A stretch of 64,000 nucleotides of DNA from Alphaproteobacteria bacterium (GTDB lineage Bacteria > Pseudomonadota > Alphaproteobacteria > Caulobacterales > Hyphomonadaceae): the NCBI GenBank assembly GCA_016125405.1, contig WGLW01000024.1, positions 22,533 through 86,532 on the forward strand, written 5' to 3'. Shown here one piece after another: positions 26,712 through 35,923 of this stretch. Each line of letters begins with the position of its first letter. The stretch's first letter is position 1. The notes below the pieces were generated by a model. The model was given only the letters and a program-made list of their open reading frames with translations, ran no database searches and had not been told where the DNA came from. The translations under genes were made by a program, and so were the position numbers.

Positions 26712-27857
26712 CTACTTCGCCTTCGCGAGCGAGACCGCCACGGGCTTCACCAGCTGGCCCGGCCTGACCTTGTCCGTGCCCTCGACGATCAGCCGATCGC
26801 CCGCCTTGAGCCCGCCTGTAATGAGCCATTTGTCGCCGATTGCGCGGTCCGCCTCGACCTCTCGCGGCTCGACCTTGTCTCCGGCGCCAACCACAAGGGC
26901 TGTGGCACGGCCGGTGGGATCCCTCGATATGCCTTGCTGGGGCGCCAGTATCCCATCCGGCACGACGCCCTGCTGCATCTGCACCCGAACAAACATGCCG
27001 GGAAGCAGCAACCCGTCAGGATTCGGCACGCTGGCGCGGATCGTGACCGTGCCGGTGCTTTCATCGACAGCTGTTTCCGAAAATTCGACGTGCCCCGGGT
27101 ATTTATAGGCCGAGCCGTCATCGAGGGTCAGCGTGATGTCGGCGCCTGCCGGCGTAACGTCCCCGGCTGACATGGCCTGACGAAGTTTGGACAGCCGCGC
27201 CCCGGATTCGTTGATGTCGACGTAGATGGGATCGAGTCGCCATACCGTTGTCAGCGCCGTCGTCTGGTTCGCGATCACCAGGGCGCCCTGGGTAACGGAC
27301 GAGCGCCCGATCGTGCCGTTGATCGGCGAGAGAATGCGGGTGTAGCCAAGATTGATTTCCGCCGACTGGAGCGCAGCCTTGGCTTGCTGAACAGCGGCGG
27401 AAGCTTGGCGGGCGGAGGCCGCCACGTCGTCGGCATCCTGCCGGCTGACGGCCTCGGTGCCGGTCAGAGTGGCGTAGCGCTCAGCCTTGGACTGCGCTGC
27501 CGCGGCGGTTGCCTCGGCTGAAGCCAATTGCGCTGCGGCCTGATCCCGCGCTGCCCGATACGTCGAGGGATCGATCTGGTAGAGCGGCTGGCCAGCCTTG
27601 ACCTTGCCGCCTTCCACGAAGAGCCGCTTTTGAATGATCCCCCCAATCTGTGGACGGATCTCGGCGACTTCGTAGGGATTGGTGCGCCCGGCGAGGTCGG
27701 CGGTCAGGGTCACCGGTTCAGTCGCCAGTGTAACGTAACCAACTTCCCGCGTTGATGGCGGCGCCTTCTTGGGCTCTCCGCAGGCGGACGCCAACAGGGC
27801 CAGCAAGGCCAGCGACCCGGACGGCAGGATTCCTCGGCTAGTGCGCACGACAGACAT
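26712..27857 (-). CDS. RND efflux periplasmic adaptor (membrane fusion protein, AcrA-like)
   Basis: A 381-residue lipoprotein (lipobox LLASAC, about residue 26). It has the lipoyl halves RPQIGGIIQKRLFVEGGKVKAG and ILSPINGTIGRSSVTQGALV, a coiled-coil hairpin of alternating Ala/Gln/Glu between them, and a beta-barrel plus membrane-proximal end (DKWLITGGLKAGDRLIVEG). It bridges the RND permease and outer-membrane channel. First gene of the operon; the divergent response-regulator gene starts 227 bases away. Confidence 0.94.
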   Translation of the reverse strand: MSVVRTSRGILPSGSLALLALLASACGEPKKAPPSTREVGYVTLATEPVTLTADLAGRTNPYEVAEIRPQIGGIIQKRLFVEGGKVKAGQPLYQIDPSTYRAARDQAAAQLASAEATAAAAQSKAERYATLTGTEAVSRQDADDVAASARQASAAVQQAKAALQSAEINLGYTRILSPINGTIGRSSVTQGALVIANQTTALTTVWRLDPIYVDINESGARLSKLRQAMSAGDVTPAGADITLTLDDGSAYKYPGHVEFSETAVDESTGTVTIRASVPNPDGLLLPGMFVRVQMQQGVVPDGILAPQQGISRDPTGRATALVVGAGDKVEPREVEADRAIGDKWLITGGLKAGDRLIVEGTDKVRPGQLVKPVAVSLAKAK

Positions 27858-28084
27858 AGCAGATCTCCGGGTGTCACGAGGCGCGACGACGAAAATTCGC
27901 CTGGGGGAAGCGCCGCCCCGTGCGCGGACTCTTGCGGTCCAGCCAGCTGATTATGGCCGCTAACGATCCGGCGGGCACGGCACAAACAATGCCCGGGCGT
28001 AAGTTCGTGTGTCGCAATGTATCAGAATATGTCGGATCGCAGGGCGGGGAGACGCGGCGGCCGTTTGGGACGTATAAGAGCGGG

Positions 28085-28801
28085 ATGTCGACGGCTATTG
28101 ATCAACCACAGAGGATTCTTGTCGTCGATGACGATGAGGATATTCGCGACCTCGTCGTGGAGCAGCTGGAACGAGAGCACTACGAGTTGCGCTCGGCCTC
28201 CGCGTTGAGCGAGATCAGGCCCGCGATTTCCGGTTGGCCCGTCGACCTCATCGTGCTCGATCTCAACCTGCCGGACGGCGATGGTCTGAATTTCTGTCGC
28301 GAGCTACGCGCAGAGGGTCGGGGCGTCGCCATCATCATGGTGACGGCGCGGGACAATCCCATCGACCGCGTTCTGGGTCTCGAGCTTGGCGCCGATGATT
28401 ATCTGACAAAGCCATTTGAGCCTCGCGAACTGCTGGCTCGCATTCGAAATCTGTTGCGTCGTCGATCCGAAGACGGCGGGGAGGGGCGCAACAAGCGCTA
28501 CGCCCGGATTGGCGCCTGGCGTCTGGATCTGGTGCAGCGGCGCCTGATCGCGCCGGACGAGCGCCTGGTCATGCTGTCATCGGCGGAATTCCGTCTGCTG
28601 GAACGCTTCGTTCGCGCGCCGAATGTCGTGCTGTCGCGCGAGAGGCTGCTGCCGGAACGCAAGGCGACGGTCGCCAATGACAGATCAATCGACCTGCAGA
28701 TCAGTCGCTTGCGCCAGAAACTGGCGGACGCAGGAGCCGACCTGATCCTCACTGTTCGCAATGAAGGTTACGTTCTCGCCAGCACGGTGACTTTTGAATG
28801 A
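28085..28801 (+). CDS. Response regulator, OmpR family
   Basis: A 238-residue DNA-binding regulator. The receiver domain has the acidic pair in VVDDDEDIRD, the phosphorylated Asp in IVLDLNLPDGDG (about residue 57) and the lysine in YLTKPFEPRELLARI. The C-terminal winged helix ends in RSIDLQISRLRQKL and VRNEGYVLAS. ATG 28085 is chosen because the receiver domain begins right after it; the longer frame before it is non-coding. Its end overlaps the kinase start (ATGA). Divergent from the RND operon, which it likely regulates. Confidence 0.94.
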   Translation: MSTAIDQPQRILVVDDDEDIRDLVVEQLEREHYELRSASALSEIRPAISGWPVDLIVLDLNLPDGDGLNFCRELRAEGRGVAIIMVTARDNPIDRVLGLELGADDYLTKPFEPRELLARIRNLLRRRSEDGGEGRNKRYARIGAWRLDLVQRRLIAPDERLVMLSSAEFRLLERFVRAPNVVLSRERLLPERKATVANDRSIDLQISRLRQKLADAGADLILTVRNEGYVLASTVTFE

Positions 28802-30192
28802 AGCTCACCTCGCTTCTTGATCTGGGCGCCGTGCTCAACACCATGGCGGGGCGCATATTCATTTTTCTCAGCATCGGAATGCTGATCGCGGCGACCGCCT
28901 CGCTGCTGGTGGCGGAGCAGAAGCGGCGTTCAGATTTCGAGCATGTCCGCCTCGAACGGGTCGTCACCGCGGTTTCCGACGTGCGCCCGCAGTTCGACCG
29001 CAATCCCGCAGAAACTATGCAGCTGATCAGCGAGGATCGCATCGTCAGTGTCCGGCCGGCGCCCGAGGGGATGGCGATTCCGGTTTCGGATCCTGACCTT
29101 GTGAAGGGGCTTCAACAGGCCCTTGGACCAATGGCCAATCCGGACGCGGGGGAAGTATCGAGCAGCCTGTGTTTCCCAAGGCGCATACAGACAATCGCGG
29201 AAGCATCCGGCCTCACGCGTGGCGAACAGATGGCGCATGCCGTTCTGCCGGATTGCTGGATCGTGCGTTTCAACGACGCAGCAAATGTCCGGCGATCGGT
29301 GGCGATCTACCTTCCGCCCATGATCCTGGGCTCGGCGTTCAACTGGGATTATTTCGTCGGTCTGGTCATTGGAAGCGCTATTCTCGCCATCCTGATCGCG
29401 CGCTTTGCGTCGGCGCCGCTGGTGCGTCTGCGCAAGGCCGCCAATTCGTTCTCGGTCTCGCAGGATGGCGAGCAGATTGATGAAACCGGCCCGCGTGAAG
29501 TCCGCGCCGCGCTTGCAACCTTCAATGTGATGCAAAAGCGGGTTCGCGACGGGTTTCAGAACCGGACGCAATTGCTCGCCTCGATCAGCCACGACCTGCA
29601 AACGCCGCTGACGCGCCTGCGGCTTCGACTGGAACAGGTGACGGACGAGAAGTTGCGTCAGAAGTTGATCAACGATCTTGCCGCGACGCAGTCGCTCGTT
29701 CGCGAGGGTCTCGATCTCGCCAGGTCGACGGAAAGCGGCGAGGAGTGGTCGGTGGTGGATATCGATTCCCTGGTTGCGAGCATCGCCGAGGACGCCGCCG
29801 AATTCGGCGCATCGGTAAGCTTCAGCGGCGGATGTGGGCGCAATGTGCGGGTCAAACCCAGCGCTCTCAGCCGCTGCCTCAATAACCTGATCGACAACGC
29901 GGTCCGGTATGGCGGCGACGCCGAAGTCAGTTGCCGCGCCGATAATGATCGGGTCGTAATTTCGGTTAGGGATCACGGCCCGGGCCTCAGCCCGGAATGT
30001 ATCGAGCGCATGTTTGAACCGTTTGTGCGCGGAGAGGGCGAGGCAGGGCGAGCCGCGCGCGGACCCGGTCCGGGCACCGGGATAGGTCTTACAATTGCGC
30101 GCGCGCAGGCGCGGACATCGGGAGCGGAGGTGCATCTCCGCAATCATGCTGGTGGCGGACTGGTCGCTGAAATCGAGATGGCTGCGGCTTAG
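28798..30192 (+). CDS. Sensor histidine kinase
   Basis: A 464-residue membrane kinase. There is one membrane helix near residues 15-40, a periplasmic sensor of about 140 residues, a second helix near 180-205, a HAMP segment, the phospho-accepting histidine in SISHDLQTPLTR (about residue 264), then the ATPase motifs LNNLIDNAVRYG, VRDHGPGLSP and GPGTGIGLTIA. It phosphorylates the response regulator encoded just before it. Its stop codon overlaps the stop of the convergent TetR gene. Confidence 0.94.
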   Translation: MKLTSLLDLGAVLNTMAGRIFIFLSIGMLIAATASLLVAEQKRRSDFEHVRLERVVTAVSDVRPQFDRNPAETMQLISEDRIVSVRPAPEGMAIPVSDPDLVKGLQQALGPMANPDAGEVSSSLCFPRRIQTIAEASGLTRGEQMAHAVLPDCWIVRFNDAANVRRSVAIYLPPMILGSAFNWDYFVGLVIGSAILAILIARFASAPLVRLRKAANSFSVSQDGEQIDETGPREVRAALATFNVMQKRVRDGFQNRTQLLASISHDLQTPLTRLRLRLEQVTDEKLRQKLINDLAATQSLVREGLDLARSTESGEEWSVVDIDSLVASIAEDAAEFGASVSFSGGCGRNVRVKPSALSRCLNNLIDNAVRYGGDAEVSCRADNDRVVISVRDHGPGLSPECIERMFEPFVRGEGEAGRAARGPGPGTGIGLTIARAQARTSGAEVHLRNHAGGGLVAEIEMAAA

Positions 30193-30815
30193 CGCGGCGC
30201 ATACGCGGCCATGAACAACCTGACGGCGCTCGCGACCTCCGCAGTGATTTCGTCTTCTGTCGGCTCACCCGCGGCGGCGCAGAGCCGCGCCTTGAGCAGC
30301 CGATTCTGGCATAGGGCAGTGAACTGGTGCGCGGCGCGCAGAGGGTCATCAAGCTTGAGGTGCCCGGCTTTCCGCGCATCTTCCAGAAAACCAGCCAGCA
30401 GCGCTGCGCCGCTTTCCGGACCGCTTTGATAAAATGCCTGTCCGATTTCAGGAGACCGCTCGGCCTCGGCGGTGATCATCCGGAAATGGCGCAGGTTGTA
30501 GTCGGACATCACCATGCGGAGATAGCTTTTCCCCAGTCTGGTCAGGGCGGTGCCGATATCTTCTTCATCCGCGGCGAGCGCAAAAATTTCCCCTTGCTGC
30601 CAGGCGCAGTGCCGTCGCACATAGGCTTCGAAAAGCTCCTCCTTGCTCCGGAAGTAGTTGTAGAGGGTCGCCTTCGACCCCCCCACGCGCGCCGCGATTG
30701 TGGACATGGACGCCGCCGCATAGCCTTCCTCGAGAAAGACGTCGCGCGCCACATCCAGGATGGCCTCGCGCCGGGCATCGCGGGCAGACAGCGGCTTGGT
30801 CGTGGCTTGTCCCAT
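30189..30815 (-). CDS. TetR/AcrR family transcriptional regulator
   Basis: A 208-residue repressor-type protein. The N-terminal helix-turn-helix reads ILDVARDVFLEEGYAAASMSTIAARVGGSKATLYNYFRSKEEL in the usual layout (residues about 18-60; DNA-recognition helix around KATLYNYF), followed by an all-helical ligand domain. It is divergent from the NodT-EmrA-EmrB operon. A near-perfect palindrome at 30888-30906 lies between the two and is its likely operator. The family usually represses the neighbouring efflux genes until a drug binds. Confidence 0.93.
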   Translation of the reverse strand: MGQATTKPLSARDARREAILDVARDVFLEEGYAAASMSTIAARVGGSKATLYNYFRSKEELFEAYVRRHCAWQQGEIFALAADEEDIGTALTRLGKSYLRMVMSDYNLRHFRMITAEAERSPEIGQAFYQSGPESGAALLAGFLEDARKAGHLKLDDPLRAAHQFTALCQNRLLKARLCAAAGEPTEDEITAEVASAVRLFMAAYAPR

Positions 30816-30887
30816 AAAAAAATCCTGCGCGTCCCGGTTGATTTCGGTTTGCAGCTGCGAAGTGGACGCCTATATGGCGACATAAGC

Positions 30888-30906
30888 TGACCGTACTGTA
30901 CAGTCA
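30888..30906. promoter_or_regulatory. TetR-type operator TGACCGTAC-T-GTACAGTCA overlapping a promoter
   Basis: A 9+9 palindrome with a one-base centre; 8 of 9 arm pairs match. It overlaps a plausible promoter for the TetR gene on the minus strand: TTGACT (complement of 30902-30907), 17 bases, then TATGTC (complement of 30879-30884). Binding there would block the regulator's own promoter and probably that of the divergent efflux operon. Confidence 0.7.
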
Positions 30907-30961
30907 ATCATGCGGCCCGCCTGTGGATAAGTAAATTCGGCCAGGATGATCGGTGGGTGAC

Positions 30962-32398
30962 ATGGTTTTGAATTTCCACGGCAAATCGGCATTTTCTCTT
31001 GCTCTCCTCGCTAGCGCTGCGTTGGCAGGGTGCGCCAGCGTTCCGGGGGCGGACGTGAAGCCCGCGACGACGTACGCCACGGCAACGTCGTTCTCGGGGC
31101 CCAACTCTGAGTGGCCAGCCGAAGACTGGTGGAGCGCATATGGCGATCCCCAGCTGACGGGCCTCATCACTGAAGCGCTGGCGGATTCGCCAACCATGGC
31201 CCAGGCGGCTGCAAGGTTGCATCGGGCTCAGGCGCTGGCTGGTCAGGCCCGCGCCGCCAGTCTGCCGTCTCTGGCTTTGGAAGGCGGGGTCCAGGAACTG
31301 AAGCAGAGCTACAATACTGGCATTCCGCCGCAGTTCGTGCCGCAGGGCTATAATGATGTTGGCCGGGTGGATCTTAACCTCGGCTGGGAGCTGGACTTCT
31401 GGGGCAAGCATCGCGCCGCTATCGCGGCCGCAACCTCTGAATCGAGGGCAGCCGCAGCGGATGCCGCCGAGGCCCGGCTTGTCGTCTCCACATCCGTGGC
31501 TTCGGCGTACGCGGATCTGGCGGCGCTTTACGCTGACCGTGATGTGGCGGAACGCACGCTCACGCTCCGTAACGAAACCAGCGATCTGGTCCAGAAGCGC
31601 GTCGACAACGGTCTTGATACCGACGCCGAGTTGAACCTGGCCAAGGCCGGACCTCCGGCCGCCCGGGCCCAGCTCGGTTCGATTGACGAGCAGATCTCCC
31701 TTACACGAAACCGGCTCGCAGCGCTTCTCGGCGCCGGCCCGGATCGCGGGCTGACGATCCGGAGGCCAGTCGACATGCATATTGCGGCTTTCGGGTTGCC
31801 TGAAAATCTGGCCGCCGATCTCATCGGGCGCCGCCCCGACATTGTTGCGGCGCGCTGGCGCGCGGAGGCTTCGAAGTCACGAATAAAGGAAGCCAAGGCA
31901 AGTTTCCTGCCCAATATCAATCTGGCGGCGGTCGTGGGCTATCAGGCTCTTTATCTCGACAAGCTCTTCGATAGCGGATCGGATTATGGCTCTGTTGGCC
32001 CTGCCGTAAGTCTGCCGATTTTCGAGGGCGGACGTCTTCGCGCCAATCTGCACGGCGCCGAGGCTGGCCGGGACGATGCGGTCGCGACTTACGACGCAAC
32101 GGTTGTGCAGGCGCTTCGCGATGTCGCCGATGTTGTTGCAAGCGAAAAGGCGCTTTCCGGACAGCTCGCCGACAGCCGTGCAGCGCTGGATGCAACTGAG
32201 GCTGCCTATCGAGTCACGCGCCTCCGCTATCAGGGCGAATTGGCCAACTACCAGTCCGTTCTGATCTCAGAACAGCAGCTACTTGCCCAGCGCCGAACAG
32301 TCGCTGATCTCGAGAGCCGCGCCTTCTCGCTGGACATTGCCCTTGTCCGCGCGCTCGGTGGCGGTTTCGCGAGTGATGCCGCCGTAAATTCTCACTGA
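30962..32398 (+). CDS. Efflux outer-membrane lipoprotein, NodT family (EmrAB partner)
   Basis: A 478-residue TolC-like channel. The lipoprotein signal ends in LAGCAS, followed by the NodT motif block (WWSAYGDPQLTGLITEAL, DVGRVDLNLGWELDFWGKHR) and LIGRRPDIVAARWR-type repeat. It is the first gene of an operon with an EmrA-like adaptor and an EmrB-like MFS permease, so it should complete a tripartite MFS pump. ATG 30962 is used; the GTG at 30953 is an alternative with AGGAT upstream. Transcription is likely controlled by the operator at 30888. Confidence 0.93.
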   Translation: MVLNFHGKSAFSLALLASAALAGCASVPGADVKPATTYATATSFSGPNSEWPAEDWWSAYGDPQLTGLITEALADSPTMAQAAARLHRAQALAGQARAASLPSLALEGGVQELKQSYNTGIPPQFVPQGYNDVGRVDLNLGWELDFWGKHRAAIAAATSESRAAAADAAEARLVVSTSVASAYADLAALYADRDVAERTLTLRNETSDLVQKRVDNGLDTDAELNLAKAGPPAARAQLGSIDEQISLTRNRLAALLGAGPDRGLTIRRPVDMHIAAFGLPENLAADLIGRRPDIVAARWRAEASKSRIKEAKASFLPNINLAAVVGYQALYLDKLFDSGSDYGSVGPAVSLPIFEGGRLRANLHGAEAGRDDAVATYDATVVQALRDVADVVASEKALSGQLADSRAALDATEAAYRVTRLRYQGELANYQSVLISEQQLLAQRRTVADLESRAFSLDIALVRALGGGFASDAAVNSH

Positions 32399-32450
32399 TC
32401 GTTCCTCCCCTTCCGAGACCCTAACGAAACTAACATCAGGAACTCGCCAG

Positions 32451-33644
32451 ATGGCCGACTCCACAACCTCCGCTCCGTCGCCGGCCGCCGCACAGGTCGC
32501 CAGCGCCCCGCCGCCAAAAACACCACGACCCAACACGCGTCGCCGTCTGCTCACGATCCTTGCGGCCGTCGTGGCTGTCGGAGTGGTGCTCTATGCGCTG
32601 TACGCCTTCTTTATCGGGTCTCATTATGTCTCGACTGACAACGCATATGTCGGCGCCGAGAGCGCAGAGGTCACGCCTCTTGTCGCCGGCCCTGTCGCCA
32701 AGGTCCTCGTGGCTGAGACGGAAACCGTGAAGCAGGGCCAGCCGCTGGTCGTGCTGGACGATTCCGACATGAAAATCGCCGTCGCCCAAGCCGAGGCGGC
32801 GCTCGGACAAGCCCAGCGCAAGGTCGAGGGTTATTACGCGAATGATACGGCCCTCGGCGGACAAGTGGCGGCGCGCAAGGCGGAGATCGCCAGCGCCAAC
32901 GCGAAGCTGTTGAGTGCGCAATCCGATCTGGATCGCGCGAAGACCGATCTGGATCGTCGCCAGGCGCTTGTTTCCTCAGGGGCGGTGTCCGGCGATGAAC
33001 TGACGACGGCCCAGAACCGTTTTGAGCAGGCCAAGGCGTCGTTGTCTGCAGCCCAGGCGGCGCGCGCCCAGGCGCAGGCTTCGCTGGCCGCCGCCGAGGG
33101 ATCTCGTGAGGTCAATACGGCGCTGATTTCGGGCAGTGATGCCTCCAGCAACCCAGAGGTTCTGGCCGCTCAAGCCAGGCTCGACGCCGCCAAGCTGGCC
33201 GAAGCTCGCACCACGCTGCGGGCACCAGTTGAGGGTGTCATCAGCCGCAAGAATGTCGAGGTCGGTCAGCAGGTCGCCGTCGGGCAGCCGCTCATGGTGG
33301 TGGTCCCGCTCAAGTCCGCCTATGTCGACGCCAACTTCAAGGAAGTGCAACTCGACAAGGTCCAGCCCGGCCAGCCTGTCGTGCTGACCTCCGATCTCTA
33401 TGGCGGCGGCGTCAAGTTTCACGGAACGGTCAAAGGCTTTGCAGGCGGTACGGGTTCGGCGTTTTCGCTCATTCCTGCGCAGAACGCTTCCGGCAACTGG
33501 ATCAAGGTGGTCCAGCGTGTGCCCGTGCGGATCGAACTTGACCCCGCTGAACTGGCCAAACACCCGCTGCGGGTTGGCCTGTCGATGAAGGCCACAATCG
33601 ACACGTCGAAAAAGCCGGCGACCGACGCCAGGGCCCAAGGCTGA
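32451..33644 (+). CDS. HlyD-family adaptor of MFS efflux pump (EmrA-like)
   Basis: A 397-residue inner-membrane adaptor. The N-terminus is proline-rich and cytoplasmic, one membrane helix spans residues about 31-53, then comes the EmrA signature VSTDNAYVGAESAEVTPLVAG, a long Ala/Gln coiled coil, and the second lipoyl half LRAPVEGVISRKNVEVGQQVAVGQ. It joins the EmrB permease to the NodT channel. It starts 52 bases after the NodT gene in the same operon. Confidence 0.94.
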   Translation: MADSTTSAPSPAAAQVASAPPPKTPRPNTRRRLLTILAAVVAVGVVLYALYAFFIGSHYVSTDNAYVGAESAEVTPLVAGPVAKVLVAETETVKQGQPLVVLDDSDMKIAVAQAEAALGQAQRKVEGYYANDTALGGQVAARKAEIASANAKLLSAQSDLDRAKTDLDRRQALVSSGAVSGDELTTAQNRFEQAKASLSAAQAARAQAQASLAAAEGSREVNTALISGSDASSNPEVLAAQARLDAAKLAEARTTLRAPVEGVISRKNVEVGQQVAVGQPLMVVVPLKSAYVDANFKEVQLDKVQPGQPVVLTSDLYGGGVKFHGTVKGFAGGTGSAFSLIPAQNASGNWIKVVQRVPVRIELDPAELAKHPLRVGLSMKATIDTSKKPATDARAQG

Positions 33645-33672
33645 ACCGGTAACCGGATCGCAGGAGCGAGCC

Positions 33673-35265
33673 ATGTCCGCAACCGCAGCTAGCACTTCAG
33701 GCGGCGCTGCGCAGAGGCCAGCCGCGCCTCAAGGCGCCGCTATGCCGCCGCTGCAGGGATCCGCGCTTGCCATCACCTCCATTGCGCTGGCGCTGGGCAC
33801 CTTCATGCAGGTGCTGGACTCGACCATCGCCAACGTTTCCATCCCGACGATCGCCGGCAACCTTGGGGTTTCCACCAGCCAGGGCACATGGGTCATCACG
33901 TCGTTCGCCGTCGCAAACGGCGTCTCGGTGCCGCTCACCGGCTGGCTGATGGGCCGCTATGGCGTAGTGAAGACATTCCTCGGTTCGGTGACGCTATTCA
34001 CGATCGCCTCGTTCCTTTGCGGCATCTCCTGGAACCTGCCCAGTCTCATCCTTTTCCGCATTCTTCAGGGCGGCGTATCCGGGCCCATGATTCCGGGCAG
34101 CCAGGCGCTGCTGATCATGATTTTCCCACCTGAAAAGCGGGGAACAGCGCTCGCGATCTGGTCGATGACGACGCTCGTGGCGCCGATCTGCGGGCCCATT
34201 CTCGGAGGCTACATCTCCGACAACTTCTCATGGGAATGGATCTTCCTGATCAACGTGCCGGTGGGAGCGATCTGCGTCTTCCTATGCTGGCGCGGGATGG
34301 TTGGCCGCGAAACGCCGACCCGCAAACTGCCCATCGATACGACAGGCTTCATGCTGTTGCTCGTGTGGGTCGGCGCGCTCCAGGTTATGCTGGACACCGG
34401 GAAGGATGCCGACTGGTTTTCGTCTCCCGCCATCATCCTGGAAGCCGTGATCGCCGTCGTCGGCTTCCTGGCCTGGGTGATCTGGGAGATGACCGAGAAA
34501 AATCCGATCGTCGACCTGTCTCTTTTCAAGTCGAAGAATTTCGTTCTCGGAACGCTGGTCTTCTGCCTCGGCTATGCGGTTTTCTTTGGCAACAACCTTT
34601 TGCTGCCGCTCTGGCTGCAGACACGCATGGGCTACATCGCGACGTGGGCGGGCCTCGTGGCGGCCCCAAGCGGCATGATCGCGGTATTCCTGACACCGTT
34701 CGCCGCACGCATCATGAACAAGGTTGATGCGCGGCTTGCGGCGACGGTGGCGGTCGCGGCGTTCGGCGTCTCGTTCTGGATGCGGTCGCTATTTACGCCG
34801 GACGCAGATTTCGGCGCCTTTGTGATGCCCATGCTGGTGCAGGGCATCGGCATGTCGACCTTCTTCATCGCCATGGTCACGATCTGTCTCAACGGTATTC
34901 CGGCCTCGCAGGTTCCGGCGGCGACGGGTCTTACCAATTTCGCCCGGATCACGGCCGGCAGTTTCGCCGCTTCGCTGATCACGACATTCCAGGATCGCGG
35001 TGCTGCGCTTCACCAGACGCGGCTTGCGGAGACCGGCGCCACGGCGACGCCCGCGCTGAACGGGGCGCTGGACAAGCTGCATCACGCCGGGTTGTCCGCG
35101 CAGCAATCCCTCGGCGCCGTGACAAGGCAGTTTGTCGACCAGTCCTACCTGCTGTCGACACTGGATCTTTTCCGGATATCCGCGTGGCTCTGCATTGGCG
35201 TCATTCCGTTGATCTGGCTGACCCGAAGCGCCCGCGCGGCGGGACCTGTGCAGGCCGGCGACTGA
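33673..35265 (+). CDS. DHA2-family MFS multidrug permease (EmrB-like)
   Basis: A 530-residue protein with about 14 hydrophobic segments. Family motifs include the motif-D1 like MQVLDSTIANVSIPTIAGNL and the motif-C like WVITSFAVANGVSVPLTGWL (both at the N-terminus), and NFSWEWIFLINVPVG. It uses the proton gradient to expel drugs in complex with the EmrA-like and NodT-like proteins encoded directly upstream. It is the last gene of the operon, 28 bases after the adaptor. Confidence 0.95.
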   Translation: MSATAASTSGGAAQRPAAPQGAAMPPLQGSALAITSIALALGTFMQVLDSTIANVSIPTIAGNLGVSTSQGTWVITSFAVANGVSVPLTGWLMGRYGVVKTFLGSVTLFTIASFLCGISWNLPSLILFRILQGGVSGPMIPGSQALLIMIFPPEKRGTALAIWSMTTLVAPICGPILGGYISDNFSWEWIFLINVPVGAICVFLCWRGMVGRETPTRKLPIDTTGFMLLLVWVGALQVMLDTGKDADWFSSPAIILEAVIAVVGFLAWVIWEMTEKNPIVDLSLFKSKNFVLGTLVFCLGYAVFFGNNLLLPLWLQTRMGYIATWAGLVAAPSGMIAVFLTPFAARIMNKVDARLAATVAVAAFGVSFWMRSLFTPDADFGAFVMPMLVQGIGMSTFFIAMVTICLNGIPASQVPAATGLTNFARITAGSFAASLITTFQDRGAALHQTRLAETGATATPALNGALDKLHHAGLSAQQSLGAVTRQFVDQSYLLSTLDLFRISAWLCIGVIPLIWLTRSARAAGPVQAGD

Positions 35266-35270
35266 GCGCC

Positions 35271-35291
35271 GGGCGCGCAGTCGCCGCGCCC
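35271..35291 (+). terminator. GC-rich hairpin after the emrB-like gene
   Basis: GGGCGCG and CGCGCCC pair perfectly around a 7-base loop, starting 5 bases after the permease stop. There is no T-run after it, so it may be a weak terminator or only a stabilising structure. Confidence 0.35.
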
Positions 35292-35428
35292 GCCGGGCGA
35301 ACTATGTCAGCACCACGTCTGATCACGCCGATACGTGCGGGTGACTCCGAACGCGATATCGAACGCTTGCATCATGACGTGAGTGAGTGAATGCTCGCCC
35401 CAGCTTGAGCGCCAGCCTGCGAGAGATC

Positions 35429-35923
35429 ATGCAGTTCAACATCAACGGTCAGACGCACGAGGTCGAGGCGGACATTCGAACCTCGCTTCTGGACCTGTTG
35501 CGCGATCACCTGAACCTTACGGGTTCAAAGAAGGGGTGCGATCATGGCCAGTGCGGCGCCTGCACCGTTCTTGTGAATGGCCGGAGGATCAACAGCTGTC
35601 TCGCGCTCGCGGTGATGCACCAGGACGATGCGATTACGACAATCGAAGGCGTCGGCGAGGCCGGCCGGCCGATGCAGCAAGCCTTCGTCGACCACGACGC
35701 TTTCCAGTGCGGCTTTTGCACCTCGGGCCAGATTTGTTCAGCGCTTGGCATGGTCGGAGAGGTGAAGGCCGGGTGGCCGAGCCTTGTGACAGCAGATCTG
35801 GAAGCCACAGCTGTTCTCACGCCTGAGGAGGCCCGCGAGCGAATGAGCGGTAATATCTGCCGGTGCGCCGCCTATCCGAACATCATTGATGCGGTGATGG
35901 ACGCCACGGGAGACGGTCGGTGA
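35429..35923 (+). CDS. Aldehyde/xanthine dehydrogenase family, [2Fe-2S] subunit (PaoA-like)
   Basis: A 164-residue iron-sulphur subunit. It has a plant-ferredoxin-type cluster ([17 protein letters not shown], then C in INSCL) and an all-helical second cluster ([24 protein letters not shown]). It passes electrons from the Mo site to FAD in a three-subunit molybdenum hydroxylase. ATG 35429 is used, with GAGAG upstream. No twin-arginine signal is visible before it, unlike the periplasmic PaoA of E. coli, so this enzyme looks cytoplasmic. The stop overlaps the next GTG start. Confidence 0.93.
   Translation: MQFNINGQTHEVEADIRTSLLDLLRDHLNLTGSKKGCDHGQCGACTVLVNGRRINSCLALAVMHQDDAITTIEGVGEAGRPMQQAFVDHDAFQCGFCTSGQICSALGMVGEVKAGWPSLVTADLEATAVLTPEEARERMSGNICRCAAYPNIIDAVMDATGDGR

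Noticed and set aside
28930..30147. 405-residue minus-strand open frame
   Set aside because: Antisense to the histidine kinase with all its motifs in place. No domain on the minus strand.
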